From positions 1 through 64,000 of the forward strand of contig CAOLHI010000415.1 of NCBI GenBank assembly GCA_948474755.1: a DNA stretch of 64,000 nt, read 5' to 3'. Source of the DNA: Ctenosaura bakeri. Its lineage: Eukaryota; Chordata; Lepidosauria; Squamata; Iguanidae. The notes under the pieces are model-generated. The model saw nothing but the letters and a program-made list of their open reading frames with translations. It was not told where the DNA came from and did not search any database. Below are positions 52,876-62,570 of the stretch, one piece after another (position 1 is the first letter of the stretch; the number at the start of each line of letters is the position of its first letter). A program made the translations under genes and the position numbers.

Positions 52876-53650
52876 ATGTCTGATTCTTAGGAATGGCTCA
52901 GCCTGGTTGTAGCAGGAGCCATCAGCCTATCTGTGCAAAGCCAGTTTGTCCCTCCCCGAGAGAGAAAGCACCAATACAGAATGGCTCCACATGCCTCCTT
53001 CTCTCTAATCTCAAAGGTAACACTTTGGGCCTATTTTCAGCTACTGTGAATTGCTGAGGAGGAATGCACTTTCTGCTACAAGCTGAGCAGAGCGTGTGGG
53101 GAGAGCAGCTGTGTCGTTTTTTTCACCCTGCCATCTTGGAGACTGAGTCCTCTTGGCATCTGCTTGGGCTGCCATCTTTACTCTCTTGGAGGCACCAACC
53201 AGATTCGGAGTCACGCTACTCCCAGTCATGCTACTGAGGACAGCAGAAGTTGAAATACTGAAAACAAAACAAAGAGTGTGCAGGCTGTGTGTGCTCCCCA
53301 ATATTGTGTTTGCGGCCTTGAAACTGTCTCTCAGGCCCCCCACAACCTGGAAAAAAGGTGGATCAATGCTTCTTCCAAAGGTGGATCAATGCTTCTTCCA
53401 AAGGCCCCTAAAAGTGGTGGATCACCTTTCGAATAGGTTACAGGGGTCCCTTGTACTAACATCAACCCCCCCCCAACACTTTGCAGAACCAGAATGAGAT
53501 TTCCAGCCACTTCCAGTTTTGTTTTGGTTTTTTTCTGATTTGGGGAATTTTTGGTACTCTCTTCTTTACCTGCCTACTTTTCCACTCCTGAATGTGCAAA
53601 GCCTTGCTGCGTTTGCTCTCTAGAGAAGGGTATAGGGTGGTCTAGAGAGT
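52876..53650. other. No gene; one 23-bp tandem duplication
   Basis: GGTGGATCAATGCTTCTTCC plus AAA is repeated exactly at 53357-53379 and 53380-53402. The frame 53153-53497 shows no recognisable domain. Confidence 0.5.
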
Positions 53651-53842
53651 GATTGTGATGTAGTGGTTTGAACACTGGACTGCAACCCTGGAGACCAGGG
53701 TTTGATTCCCTACTTGGCTATGGAAACCCACTGGTGACCTTGGGTGTGTCACATACTCTCAGCCCCAGAAAACCCCTGGATACATTCACCTTCGGGTTAC
53801 CATAAGTTGGAAATGTCTTGAAAGCATGCGACAACAACAATA
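53651..53842 (+). mobile_element. tRNA-derived SINE with BovB-like tail
   Basis: GATGTAGTGGTTTGAACACT (A box), CCAGGGTTTGATTCCCTACT (B box), ACCTTGGGTGTGTCACATAC, and the tail CATAAGTTGGAAATGTCTTG ending in CGACAACAACAA. A 25-30-bp internal deletion follows AGCCCCAG. Confidence 0.87.
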
Positions 53843-53865
53843 GTGTTGCATGAGAGCTGCGGCAG

Positions 53866-54087
53866 TTTAGTGGTTTGCACATCCAACTAGGACTCTGGGA
53901 CACCACAGATCACATACCCATTCAGGCATGAAGAGCCGTCGAGCAACCTTGGCTGAGTTACACTCTCTCAGCCTCAGAGGAAGGTCACAGCAAACATCCT
54001 CTGAACAAATCTTGTCAAGAAAACTTCATGATGTTTCTCTTAGGGTCACCATAAGTTGGAAATGACTTGAAAGAACACAACAACAAC
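53866..54087 (+). mobile_element. tRNA-derived SINE with BovB-like tail, tandem to the previous one
   Basis: GCAGTTTAGTGGTTTGCACA, CTCTCTCAGCCTCAGAGGAA, CTCTGAACAAATCTTGTCAA, and the tail CATAAGTTGGAAATGACTTG ending in AACACAACAACAAC directly before the MITE at 54088. Confidence 0.87.
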
Positions 54088-54268
54088 AGCCATTTCCGCA
54101 CTAGACTGTTATAGTGCTATGATTCCTCTTTCAACATCCTGTGGAATCCTGGGGTTTGCAGTTTCAGGAGGGGCTGGCTGGCCCCTCCTGCAACTGCAAA
54201 CCCCAGGATTCCATAAGATGTTGAAAGTGGAATCATAACGCTATAACAGTCTAGTGCAGAAAGTTCCC
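54088..54268. mobile_element. Family-A MITE (type 2)
   Basis: AGCCATTTCCGCACTAGACT to CAGTCTAGTGCAGAAAGTTC. The apex GGAGGGGCTGGCTGGCCCCT is almost loopless. It is inserted between a SINE tail and L2-like sequence. Confidence 0.9.
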
Positions 54269-54520
54269 ACCAGATGTAGCTGTGAGGGTGATGGGACAGA
54301 GAGAAGGGCCTCCTTGGGTGATCTCAAAGGGCAGGCTCATAGGGGAGAGAGCATTAGATAGCCTGGACCAAAGCCATATAGAGATTTGTAGGTCATAACC
54401 AGCACTTTGAATTGTGCCCAGAAACAGATTGGCAGCCAGACTGGAGCTGTCACAACAAGGCTGTTGTGAGTATAGAGTGGAGGCGAGGTAGAGAACCATA
54501 CATGCTGCTTTAGCAAATAT
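54269..54520 (-). mobile_element. L2-like LINE ORF2 C-terminal fragment
   Basis: The minus strand encodes LPICFWAQFKVLVMTYKSLY and GFGPGYL, the L2-clade pattern LP...FK.L..TYK.L.G..P.YL. Downstream antisense words GATGGGACAGAGAGAAGGGC continue the same protein end. The frame runs 54337-54765 on the minus strand but leaves L2 similarity near 54520. Confidence 0.72.
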
Positions 54521-54989
54521 ACTGAACTGGAAATGCCACCCATGTGTGTATGCAAGTCCCTTGTAAACGTGGAGGCAATATATAAGTAGACAATCTTTAT
54601 GCAAACCCCCAGAAATGTTTTCAGATTGGTTAATCCATTCCAGTTCCCTGACCAGTTTCTGTTAATCTGCACTTTCCTTACATAACAACAACAATCTAGA
54701 GGTAGATCCTTTCCATCTCTACCAGGAGAAAGAAATATATGGTCTCCACTGCAAAATTCACCCACAGTTATTTTCCATCACTCCTTTCCACTCCCTTGCA
54801 TTTAAGTCATCTTGAAGATCATCCCAAATCAATGGACCAGCACACTGGCATTCCTGAAGGGGAAGGCAGAGGTCACAATAAATGCAATCCTCTTCCAGTG
54901 CTCTAACTCCAAATAAGAGGACAACCTGCTCCACTTGGGAAGGGCTTTTGTGAAGACAATGGGTCTTGATTTCATGCTTAAGACCTTGA
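54521..54989. other. No recognised feature
   Basis: Unique-looking; minus frame 54758-55030 has no domain and partly overlaps the CR1 fragment. Confidence 0.4.
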
Positions 54990-55165
54990 AATAACAGAAT
55001 CTTAGAGCTGGAAGGAACTACAAGGGCCATTATTCCAACACTCTGCCATGCAGGAATAGACAGTTAAAGCACTCCTGGGATGGGGGATGACCCTCCTATC
55101 TTTGCTTAAAACCCCCCAGAGAAGACACTGTAGAACCTTCTGAAGTAGTCTATTCCACTATTCCA
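54990..55165 (-). mobile_element. CR1 LINE 3' fragment (old)
   Basis: AATAACAGAATCTTAGAGCT, GGAACTACAAGGGCCATTAT, CTCTGCCATGCAGGAATAGA and AAAACCCCCCAGAGAAGACA keep CR1 order and then fade. Confidence 0.75.
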
Positions 55166-55239
55166 GTTCTTAAGCTTTAAAATGCACAAGACCACAGAAA
55201 AATGTTTAAGGCCCAAACCTGGAATGATCCCAGACAACA

Positions 55240-55500
55240 AACACACACCTTCCAACCATCCCAATTTGCAAGGGACACATTTTTTTTCAGCTGCTTTGAA
55301 AATGTCCCAGTTTCTCTTTCCTCCTCCCGCTTTGTCCTCAGTTTACTTCAGTTGCTGCACACTATTAGCTCAAAGTGCAAATGGTAGTTTGCAATCAATT
55401 CACTCAGCAGGAGGAGAGGAGAGGAAAGGGTAAAATCTTGCCCTTCCCAGTAGACCCAGGTAAAAGCTGCAACCTCTCCTACCTTGTGTCTTCTCCCTCA
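55240..55500 (+). mobile_element. Family E repeat
   Basis: ACACCTTCCAACCATCCCAA, TTTGAAAATGTCCCAGTTTC, TTTACTTCAGTTGCTGCACA, AGCTCAAAGTGCAAATGGTA and TAAAATCTTGCCCTTCCCAG. The copy is complete enough to show the segment into which the 11468 MITE inserted. Confidence 0.68.
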
Positions 55501-55559
55501 ATAAACATTTTAGCTATCTTAATCAAACTCCAATGTCACTAGGTCACATGCCTCCCAGC

Positions 55560-55870
55560 AGAACTGCCCCAAATTGTCATCAAGGGCTCCCGATGTGGCA
55601 GAGACAGTCTCAATTAATCCTCTGTCATCCCACTTTTTCAGCTCCTTTTAAAATGTCCCAGTTTCTTCCTCCTCCCGTTTTGTCCCCAGCTTACTTGAAT
55701 TGCTGCAAACTGAGCTCAATGTGCAAAAGTAATTTGTACTCAATATATTCAGCAGGAGAGAGAGGGAACTGAGCAGAATCCTGCCCTCTGCAGTAGGCTC
55801 AGCCAAAAGCAAACTGCTGTATCCTCTCCTGGCTTGTGTGTCCTTCCTCATTAATACTTTTGCCACCCTG
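55560..55870 (+). mobile_element. Family E repeat
   Basis: GACAGTCTCAATTAATCCTC, TTTTAAAATGTCCCAGTTTC, TGCTGCAAACTGAGCTCAAT and GCAGTAGGCTCAGCCAAAAG. It lies in direct orientation behind the previous copy, making a loose tandem pair. Confidence 0.68.
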
Positions 55871-56559
55871 ACCACATTCTGACACTGCTTGGCTATAAAA
55901 ACCCTGTTTTTCGTCTGTGAAATGTTAGGGCTTGGTATGCAAATAGTGACCGAGAAAATAAGAATCCATGTTGAAAGATTCATCCCTCTGGCCCATCTAA
56001 ACCTTGCAATGCTTGCATGCTGCAGCCAGTTCTATGTGAGGCTACCTTGCTGGACTTGTTGGGATTTAAGCCACGTTTAGCACACAGTGATCATGATGAG
56101 GTTTGTTCTCCAGGGTTTTTTTTTCCCATTTCTCAATTCCAAACACATTAGGGAAAAACAATCTGAAAGAAACTGCTATAGACAGGAGCAGAACAGCACA
56201 GCTACAAAAAAGTGACACCACTGGGAACATGCTACGTGAGCTAATGATGTCTTGCTGATTCTTAGAGGTTCTCGCACAATGGATGGTCCAAACCTCAATT
56301 AGTAACATCTGGTAGACTGTGAAACCATGAATAATAACAATAGCCATCTTGAGAACTGATTTGATTCAAGCAAGGCAGAAGCAAATGGTTCCTCTCAAAT
56401 AACTTAAATTTTGTCTTGAAGGAAATCAACCTTCATGAGAACCCTATTTGGGCCTTATTAGAAGTGGTAAAATTCAACATATGAACAGGGATGTGGCCAC
56501 ACTGAAAAGTTCCACCCCTTGTCAAGCATCCACGCTGTTCAGTGCGAATGTTTCCCCTC
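55871..56559. other. No recognised feature
   Basis: Unique-looking; frames at 55889-56347 without domain. Confidence 0.4.
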
Positions 56560-56790
56560 CGACTATCTTCATTTGAAAGGAACAAATTAAACCTCTGTCA
56601 TTCCACTTTTTTCAGTTATTTTAAAAATGTCCCTCTTTTCCTTTTTCTGTCTTCCACTCTCTCCCTTTGCCCTCAGATTGCTGCAAACTGAGTTCAAAGT
56701 ACCAAAGTCTAGGCTCAATAACTCAGTGGGGGGAGAGGAGAGGTGGGGGCAGAATCTTGAGAAGAGACAAAGGCTATGCAGCATTAATTA
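56560..56790 (+). mobile_element. Family E repeat
   Basis: AACCTCTGTCATTCCACTTT, TTTTAAAAATGTCCCTCTTT, GATTGCTGCAAACTGAGTTC and CAATAACTCAGTGGGGGGAG. Third copy of the cluster, somewhat diverged. Confidence 0.62.
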
Positions 56791-56823
56791 TAGATTTTAA
56801 AGGGTGGGAGAGATAGAATCAAA

Positions 56824-57020
56824 GGCCATTTCCTCCCTACGCTGTTATAATGCTATTATTCCACTTTCAACGTGGAATTCTGGGGTTTGTAGTTTCCTGA
56901 GGCCCAAGAGCTCTCTGGCTGAGAATTCTCAATGCCCCTCCCTAATCTGCAAACCCCAGGATTCCAGAGGGTGTTGAAAGTGGAATAATTGCGCTGCAGT
57001 AGTGTAGTGCAGAAAGTCCC
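56824..57020. mobile_element. Family-A MITE (type 1) with short left arm
   Basis: GGCCATTTCCTCCCTACGCT to GTGTAGTGCAGAAAGTCCC. The left arm lacks about ten bases after CCACTTTCAAC (goes straight to GTGGAATTCTGGGG). The loop GAGCTCTCTGGCTGAGAATT is intact. Confidence 0.88.
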
Positions 57021-57029
57021 ATTGCATTG

Positions 57030-57286
57030 GCAAGAACTGGAAGGGCCATTTAGTCCAGCTCCTAACCATGCAGGAAGACGCAGAGCTAGACTACTCCTGA
57101 AAGATGGGCACCCAACTTCTGTTTAAAGACCTTCCAAAAAGATTCCAACGCCCTCTGTCCTACTATCTTCCCAACGGTTAGGTGAAATCTCATTTCTTGT
57201 CATTTGCATTCCTATCTTTATATCCCGAGAGCTGTGGAGCCCACTCCATCTTTTGCATCATATCCCTTCAGGTATTTTTATATGGT
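57030..57286 (-). mobile_element. CR1 LINE 3' fragment (old)
   Basis: AACTGGAAGGGCCATTTAGT, ACCATGCAGGAAGACGCAGA, AAAGACCTTCCAAAAAGATT and CATATCCCTTCAGGTATTTT in CR1 order. Confidence 0.75.
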
Positions 57287-57413
57287 TACTCTTGTTGTCG
57301 TGTGCCTTCGAGTCACTTCCAACTTAGGGCAACCTTAGCACAAATACATGCTATTTGTAAGTTGTTCGCCGCCTTGATCCCTATGGAGAGGCGGGATACA
57401 AATAAATAAATAA

Positions 57414-57477
<64 letters not shown>

Positions 57478-57590
57478 TCATTACAAGCATTTTTCAGCAA
57501 GGTTTCATCAGAGGGAGTTTGCTGCTGCTTTCCTCTGGAGTTGAGAGGGTTTGACCTTCCCCAAACCACCTAGTATGTTTCCTTGGCTGA
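57287..57590 (-). mobile_element. tRNA-derived SINE interrupted by a LINE tail
   Basis: The tail part CTTGTTGTCGTGTGCCTTCG and AGTCACTTCCAACTTAGGGC (57287-57342) is separated from the body TTCAGCAAGGTTTCATCAGA and CTGCTGCTTTCCTCTGGAGT (57490-57560). The inserted LINE tail and AAT array lie between. The head is eroded. Confidence 0.7.
57343..57478 (+). mobile_element. LINE 3'-tail insertion ending in an (AAT)n array
   Basis: GTAAGTTGTTCGCCGCCTTG, GGAGAGGCGGGATACAAATA, then AATAAATAAAAT and about 22 AAT units (57409-57478). It sits inside the SINE, so it is the younger insertion. The microsatellite has grown from the LINE tail. Confidence 0.85.
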
Positions 57591-57685
57591 GGCCATTTCC
57601 ACAGGAGACTGTTATAGCACTATTATACCACTTTCAACATCCTATGGAATCCTGGGGTTTGCAGTTTAGGGAGGGGCTGGCTGGC
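57591..57685. mobile_element. Family-A half element (left arm only)
   Basis: GGCCATTTCCACAGGAGACT to GTTTAGGGAGGGGCTGGCTG, stopping at the hairpin apex. No right arm follows. Confidence 0.85.
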
Positions 57686-57892
57686 TTTTCTTTTAATTTG
57701 TGGCCCCTAGGGGTCCTTGGAGGGTCCTGGGGTCTAAAAGTAGCCCCCAGATCAGCTGCAGTCATCTACTCCATTCTAAACAGTGACCTCTTCTCCCTGT
57801 TGGACTTGTTTTTTAATTTTCAAAAAAGCTACTTGAGTCCCTTCAGCGTCTATTGTGTTTATACTGTTTATATAGTCCAGCAAAGGTAGGAT

Positions 57893-58000
57893 ACTTGTGG
57901 TCCTCCAGTCCCTGAAAGACTACAACTCCCATCATTCGCAGTCAACATAGCCAATGGTGAGGGATAACAGAAGCTGCAGTGCCAAAGCATCTCAAAGGCA
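57893..58000. mobile_element. hAT-like fold-back repeat
   Basis: TTGTGGTCCTCCAGTCCCTG and AGACTACAACTCCCATCATT on the left; ATAGCCAATGGTGAGGGATA and AGAAGCTGCAGTGCC on the right. Confidence 0.5.
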
Positions 58001-58199
58001 AGAAAACTGTCCACACTGTAGCGCACAGGCCTACTTGGAAAGACAGGGGTTCAGCCAGAAATCTGGGTTCTCCTAAAACCCAGTCACAGAGTAGATGGTG
58101 CTGGAGCTGAAGCAACGGAAGAGCCAGAAGGAGTCCCAGAAGAGAGGAAAAGGGACAGAAGACAGGACCGGAGAAAGTGGGAAAGTCTGCTCAAAAGAG

Positions 58200-58349
58200 G
58201 GGAACAGGCTGGCAGAAGGGCCTCCTTTGGTTTGGGACTCCAGTTATGGGATGCCTTCCCCTTGAAGATGCATGCCTTTTTATTCAGCCCTTCAAGGGCT
58301 GGTTGATTTTATCTCATTTCCACGTATATTAGGATCTACGTTATTCTAA
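58200..58349 (+). mobile_element. Possible L2-like LINE C-terminal remnant
   Basis: TTTGGGACTCCAGTTATGGG ATGCC-like codons followed by CTTTTTATTCAGCCCTTCAA resemble the LWN.LP...F..LKT.LF end in sense orientation. Very decayed. Confidence 0.3.
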
Positions 58350-58665
58350 TCATAGACTCATAGAATCAAAGAAATGTGGAGTTGGAAGAGACCCCAGGGG
58401 CCATCCAGTCCAACCCCTGCCATGCAGGAACACCCTCAAAGGACTCCCGACAGATGGCCATCCAGCCTCTGCTTAAAAACCTCCAAGGAAGGAGACTCCA
58501 CCACGCTCCCAGGCAGCAGATTCCACTGCCGGACAGCCCTGACTGTCAGGAAGTTCTTCCTGAGGTTCAGGTGGAATCTCCTTTCCTGCAGCTTGAATCC
58601 ATTGCTCCTTGTCCTGGTCTCTGGAGCAGCAGAAAACAAGCCCTCTCCTTCCTCTACATACCTTC
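58350..58665 (-). mobile_element. CR1 LINE 3' end (relatively young)
   Basis: CATAGACTCATAGAATCAAA (tail), GAGACCCCAGGGGCCATCCA, and a minus-strand frame 58436-58639 with NGFKLQERRFHLNLRKNFL and VFKQRLDGHLSG. It is among the least diverged CR1 copies here. Confidence 0.92.
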
Positions 58666-58734
58666 CTCCAAATTAATATGCGTTTAGTCTTTTAAAATCA
58701 TTCTTCAGGTTTTAAACTGGCCTAAATAGAATAT

Positions 58735-58966
58735 GAGAGCCACCATGGTGTGGTGGTTTGAGGGCCAGATTATGACTCTGAAAACAGGGTTCAGATCCCC
58801 ACTCGGCCACGGAAACCCACTGGGTGAACCTGCACAAGCCACACTCTCTCAGCCTCACAGGAAAGCAAAGGTAAGTTCTGTCTGAAAACACTTGACAAGA
58901 AAGCCCCATGATAGGTTTGCCTTAGGGTGTCATAAGCTGGAAACAAGTTGAAGACACACAAACTGA
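58735..58966 (+). mobile_element. tRNA-derived SINE with BovB-like tail
   Basis: GTGTGGTGGTTTGAGGGCCA, AGGGTTCAGATCCCCACTCG, CTCTCTCAGCCTCACAGGAA, CATGATAGGTTTGCCTTAGG and CATAAGCTGGAAACAAGTTG ending in ACACACAAAC. Confidence 0.87.
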
Positions 58967-59093
58967 ATTTATGAGGTTAAATATATGGAGTCAAATATTA
59001 ACCACAGTAATAATGGTAACACTAGAGAAAGTCAATCATAGAGATCTTCAGTTTATGGAATCTCTAACTGAAGATCTCAAGTAGAAAGACGAT

Positions 59094-59296
59094 GGCTATT
59101 TCCGCACTACACTGTTACAGTGCTATTGTTCCACTTTCAACATCCTATGGAATTCTGAGGTTTGCAGTTTAGGGAGGGGCATTTTAGAATTCTCAGCCAG
59201 AGAGCTCTTGGGCCTCAGGAAACTACAAACCCCAGAATTCCACAGGAGGTTGAAAGTGGAATAATAGCAGTATAACGAGGTGGAGCAGAAATGGCC
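59094..59296. mobile_element. Family-A MITE (type 1)
   Basis: GGCTATTTCCGCACTACACT to GAGGTGGAGCAGAAATGGCC. The loop CAGCCAGAGAGCTCTTGGGC is intact. There is no matching 3-bp duplication (GAT/TAA). Confidence 0.9.
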
Positions 59297-59534
59297 TAAG
59301 AAGAATCCCTTCTCCGCCTAGGAAATGGGAGCTTAGGGTTGGATATCTTCACAGTCTGACTTTCACTAAGGCAGTGTCACAAGGGGCGTGATTTCCAAAA
59401 CGTTAAGACACATTGAATATACCTGGCAAATACAAGAGCCAGTGTGAGTTTGCTCCACCCCTCTCCCCTGCACTATACAATTTGTAACCAATCCGCAAGC
59501 AAGAAGGAGCATGATCAATGAATTTATTTGACCA

Positions 59535-59767
59535 GGCAATGTGGCCTAGTGGCAAGAGTAGAGGACCAGGGCCCCAGAGACCCAGATTTATTTATTTAAT
59601 TTCTATCCCATCTTCCGCCCAGTATGCAACTCATGTCAGCTCACACAACACAGATTAAAACAATATATGGCAAAAAAAACAAAACAACTAGTATAATAAA
59701 AATTAGTTTTTTTTAAAAAAGATACCCTATTGAAAATACCACTAATTTAAAACAGTTTAATTGTAGT
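59535..59767 (-). mobile_element. SINE head fragment next to LINE 3'-UTR-like repeat
   Basis: GCAATGTGGCCTAGTGGCAA and GAGGACCAGGGCCCCAGAGA (59538-59582) look like a SINE head. ATTTATTTAATTTCTATCCC and AGATTAAAACAATATATGGC then give the reverse L2-like 3' end. Confidence 0.45.
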
Positions 59768-59915
59768 AGAATTATAAATCTTTGAGCTGGAATGGACCAC
59801 AAGGGCCTCGTGGTCCAACCCACAGGAAGACATGACTGAAGTACTTCTGAAAGGCGCCTATCTGACCTCACTTTAAAGAGCTCCGAAGAAGGAGAATGTA
59901 TCATTTTCCAAGGAA
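59768..59915 (-). mobile_element. CR1 LINE 3' fragment (old)
   Basis: AATTATAAATCTTTGAGCTG, AATGGACCACAAGGGCCTCG and GAGCTCCGAAGAAGGAGAAT in CR1 order. Confidence 0.6.
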
Positions 59916-60039
59916 GAGAACAGCATAGCGTATAGCATATGTGCCCCACGGAGCGACCCTTCTGCCACAACCACTGTATTGCCAAAAACCAGTCTAAATA
60001 AAAGGTCTTTCCCTTTTGCCAGAAGCAGATAAGAGAGGG

Positions 60040-60140
60040 GTCCAACCTAGACTCCTGTGGAAAGGAGCTCCACAGCTTGGGATCAGGTCCCAAGAAGGCC
60101 CTCTGCTGTGTTCTCACCAAAAGTGGTGGAACCAAGACAT
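60040..60140 (-). mobile_element. L2-like LINE fragment (decayed)
   Basis: GGAAAGGAGCTCCACAGCTT, AAGAAGGCCCTCTGCTGTGT and TCTCACCAAAAGTGGTGGAA match the antisense words at 48050-48110. The minus frame 59713-60135 is open across this piece and the CR1 piece, so it is a chance fusion. Confidence 0.45.
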
Positions 60141-60214
60141 AGCCCTCTTCTGAGGATCCTAAAACTCAGCTAGTCCCCATTTTGAGACATAAACATCCAT
60201 GTCATTGGAATGGC

Positions 60215-60345
60215 AAATCCACTCCAGGTTTTAATTCAAGCTTTATATGAGCTCTCCATGGTGCTGAAGCCTATTTCTAAGTAAGTCCAGCACCCTGGAT
60301 AACTCCTCCAAAGGCTGGCAAAACCTGGCATGGATTCCCCACCCC
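60215..60345. mobile_element. Family C fold-back fragment
   Basis: GAGCTCTCCATGGTGCTGAA faces GTCCAGCACCCTGGATAACT across a short spacer. The outer end GGATTCCCCACCCCATTC is a diverged version of the family C terminus. Confidence 0.45.
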
Positions 60346-61659
60346 ATTCATGGACTGCTGATGATGAAGTGGGGAAGAGGAAAGCCTTACATACCTTTCT
60401 GAGCTCACTGGAGGAAAAGTGGGATATAAATATAAGACTTACAAAGGCAGATATAATATTTCCAATGTTCTTAGAGTGACAGTTTCTCCAACCCACACCC
60501 ACAAGGAATTCTCTTTACTTTCCTGCTGCTTATTGAAAAGGATTTGAATTTAAAGAATTCAGGTACACGCATCCACATTAATCACACATGGTGTAGACTA
60601 TTACACTCAGATTTGGGGTGGGGGTGGTATTAAAAGAACCTCCTTAGCCAGACAAGGATGCTACCACTAGACATCTCCCAAATTTCATCAGTAAAACAGG
60701 AATAAAAAATGAGAGTTGTCATGAAGACAAACAGAAAGATATACTCTACACATTGGAAAAATCACCCATCTGAATGATTCCTTATGTAACATGTTGCATT
60801 GTACAATCCAAAGCAAGGTCTACTCAGAAGTAAGATGTATTAGAGTCAATGTGATTTACCCCCAGGTACGTGTGTATACAATTCCTACCCCAAGAACCTT
60901 TAATAGGAGGAATAAAGGCATTGCAAATACTAAATGCATGGTTATATGTCATGGCAAGATTATAATTCTCATCATCACAAGCATTTTTTATCCCCACATC
61001 CAGGCTTGTGGAGCATGGATTTCCAAAGTGAGCTTCCGTATAGCTCTGGGCACTGATGCAAGCTGGATGTGGTCCTGATTCCTGCCAGGAAAGCCATCCA
61101 TAAGAGGGCATCTTCTACATGGGTGTTAAAATCATCATAACCCCACATCCAAACAGGGCCAGACCTTTCTGGCTCTTGCCAAGGCAACACACAAGAATTC
61201 CAAAGACAAGCTGGACCCCAAATCGGACAACATCTGAGACCAGCTGAAGCACACCAGTTTCCCAAGACCCAATCGCTTCTCTTTGCTGGGTGCTGTCCAC
61301 CTCTTCTGATTCCTGAAATCTTTACCTACTATTCTGGATCAAATAAAGGAAAGGAACTCTGGGGAAAACATTGTCTCTGGCCACACGTACAGCCCTTGGT
61401 AAACCTGCACATGTGTGTGTGTGCTCTTTTGCAAAGAATCATTCCCCTACCCCCAACCCAGAGACAGTCTCTTCTCTATGTCAACATGCCAGCTGTCAAA
61501 AATCTGCAATCAGCATAAGCAAACCTCTCTCACCTTTTGCAAACACTACCAGACTTCAGGTCTCAGCTCTTAGCAAAACATGATGTCAGGCTGGGGTTGC
61601 TTCCTTCAACTGCTCCCAAAACACCTTCCATTTTGTTTCTTATTCTATGGAAGGACTGG
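60346..61659. other. No recognised gene
   Basis: Frames at 60791-61300 overlap on both strands. CTTCTACATGGGTGTTAAAA with AATCATCATAACCCCACATC might be an old LINE remnant, but I cannot identify it. Confidence 0.35.
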
Positions 61660-61760
61660 GCCATTTGTGGCCCACTCGATATTCATGGACTACAAGTCCC
61701 AGTGGCTTAAACTAGTGAGGACTGATGGGAGATGCAGCCCAACAATCTCTGGAACACCAC
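61660..61760. mobile_element. hAT-like fold-back repeat
   Basis: GGGCCATTTGTGGCCCACTC and TGGACTACAAGTCCCAGTGG face GACTGATGGGAGATGCAGCC and TCTCTGGAACACCACATATA. Confidence 0.45.
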
Positions 61761-62394
61761 ATATAGGGCCTAACCAAGCTCTAAGACCTCACCTGCATCA
61801 GAAGACTTCCCCCACATCACCCTGTGGGGATAATCCTCAGGGCCACATCCCATGCCATTTGCCTGGCAAGCCAACCCCAGAAATGGCATTTTGTTTATGA
61901 CATGACAGAACTCTGCCCTTGAGCATGGGCACATGTCTCTGTGAGGATTTGATGCATGTGCCACAGGACGATGGCACACCTGTGTCCTGCCAGCTTCCTG
62001 ACACTTTGGGTTACTCCTCTTAAGTGTGCAACACACACACACACACACACATATACTCACACCTCTCAAGGGATTTTCAATCAATACCCTATCAGATACA
62101 GACACTGCAGTGCAGAGAAGGAAATCATCCAGAAATTAGATAAACAACTTAAATTGTGGCTTCTTTGGTGCACACTGCTTGGGGTCACGGATAAAAGTGA
62201 AAAGTGGAGAGGGGGAGAGGGGAATGAATTGGAAATGGAGAATGCCTCTGTCCTGTCTTGGCTGCTGATTTATCTCCTCCAGTCTCCCCAGCTTAATTTG
62301 CAGTTGCAGCCAAATTCTGCAATAATTAATTAGAGAGAGAATGAGAAAGAGAATGAAAGAAGGGGAAAGACGAAAGGCACAAATCTAACACTGT
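61761..62394. other. No gene; microsatellite at 62029
   Basis: Unique-looking. 62240-62335 (TGATTTATCTCCTCC, GCAATAATTAATTAGAGAG) is motif-dense and may be non-coding regulatory DNA, which is inference. Confidence 0.3.
62029..62051. repeat. (CA)n microsatellite
   Basis: About 11 CA units, then ATATACTCACACC. Confidence 0.95.
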
Positions 62395-62570
62395 CACTTT
62401 TCTTCTCCTGGGTGACTCTTAACATTTTTGCCTGATGAAGAAGCCAGTGAAGCTTCAAAAGCTTACATTCTGCACATTTTAGTTGGCCCAGTAAAAGGTA
62501 TCACTGATTTGGGCATTTTGGATTTTGTTGTATTTTGTAGCATGGCCAACATGGCTACCCCTGAATGCAC
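62395..62570 (+). mobile_element. Family G interspersed repeat
   Basis: TGATGAAGAAGCCAGTGAAG, CTTCAAAAGCTTACATTCTG, TTAGTTGGCCCAGTAAAAGG and ATGGCCAACATGGCTACCCC in the same order and strand as the copy at 29930. Confidence 0.62.

Noticed and set aside
59713..60135. 140-codon minus frame as a gene
   Set aside because: Composite of LINE-tail, CR1 and L2-like remnants read in one frame by chance.
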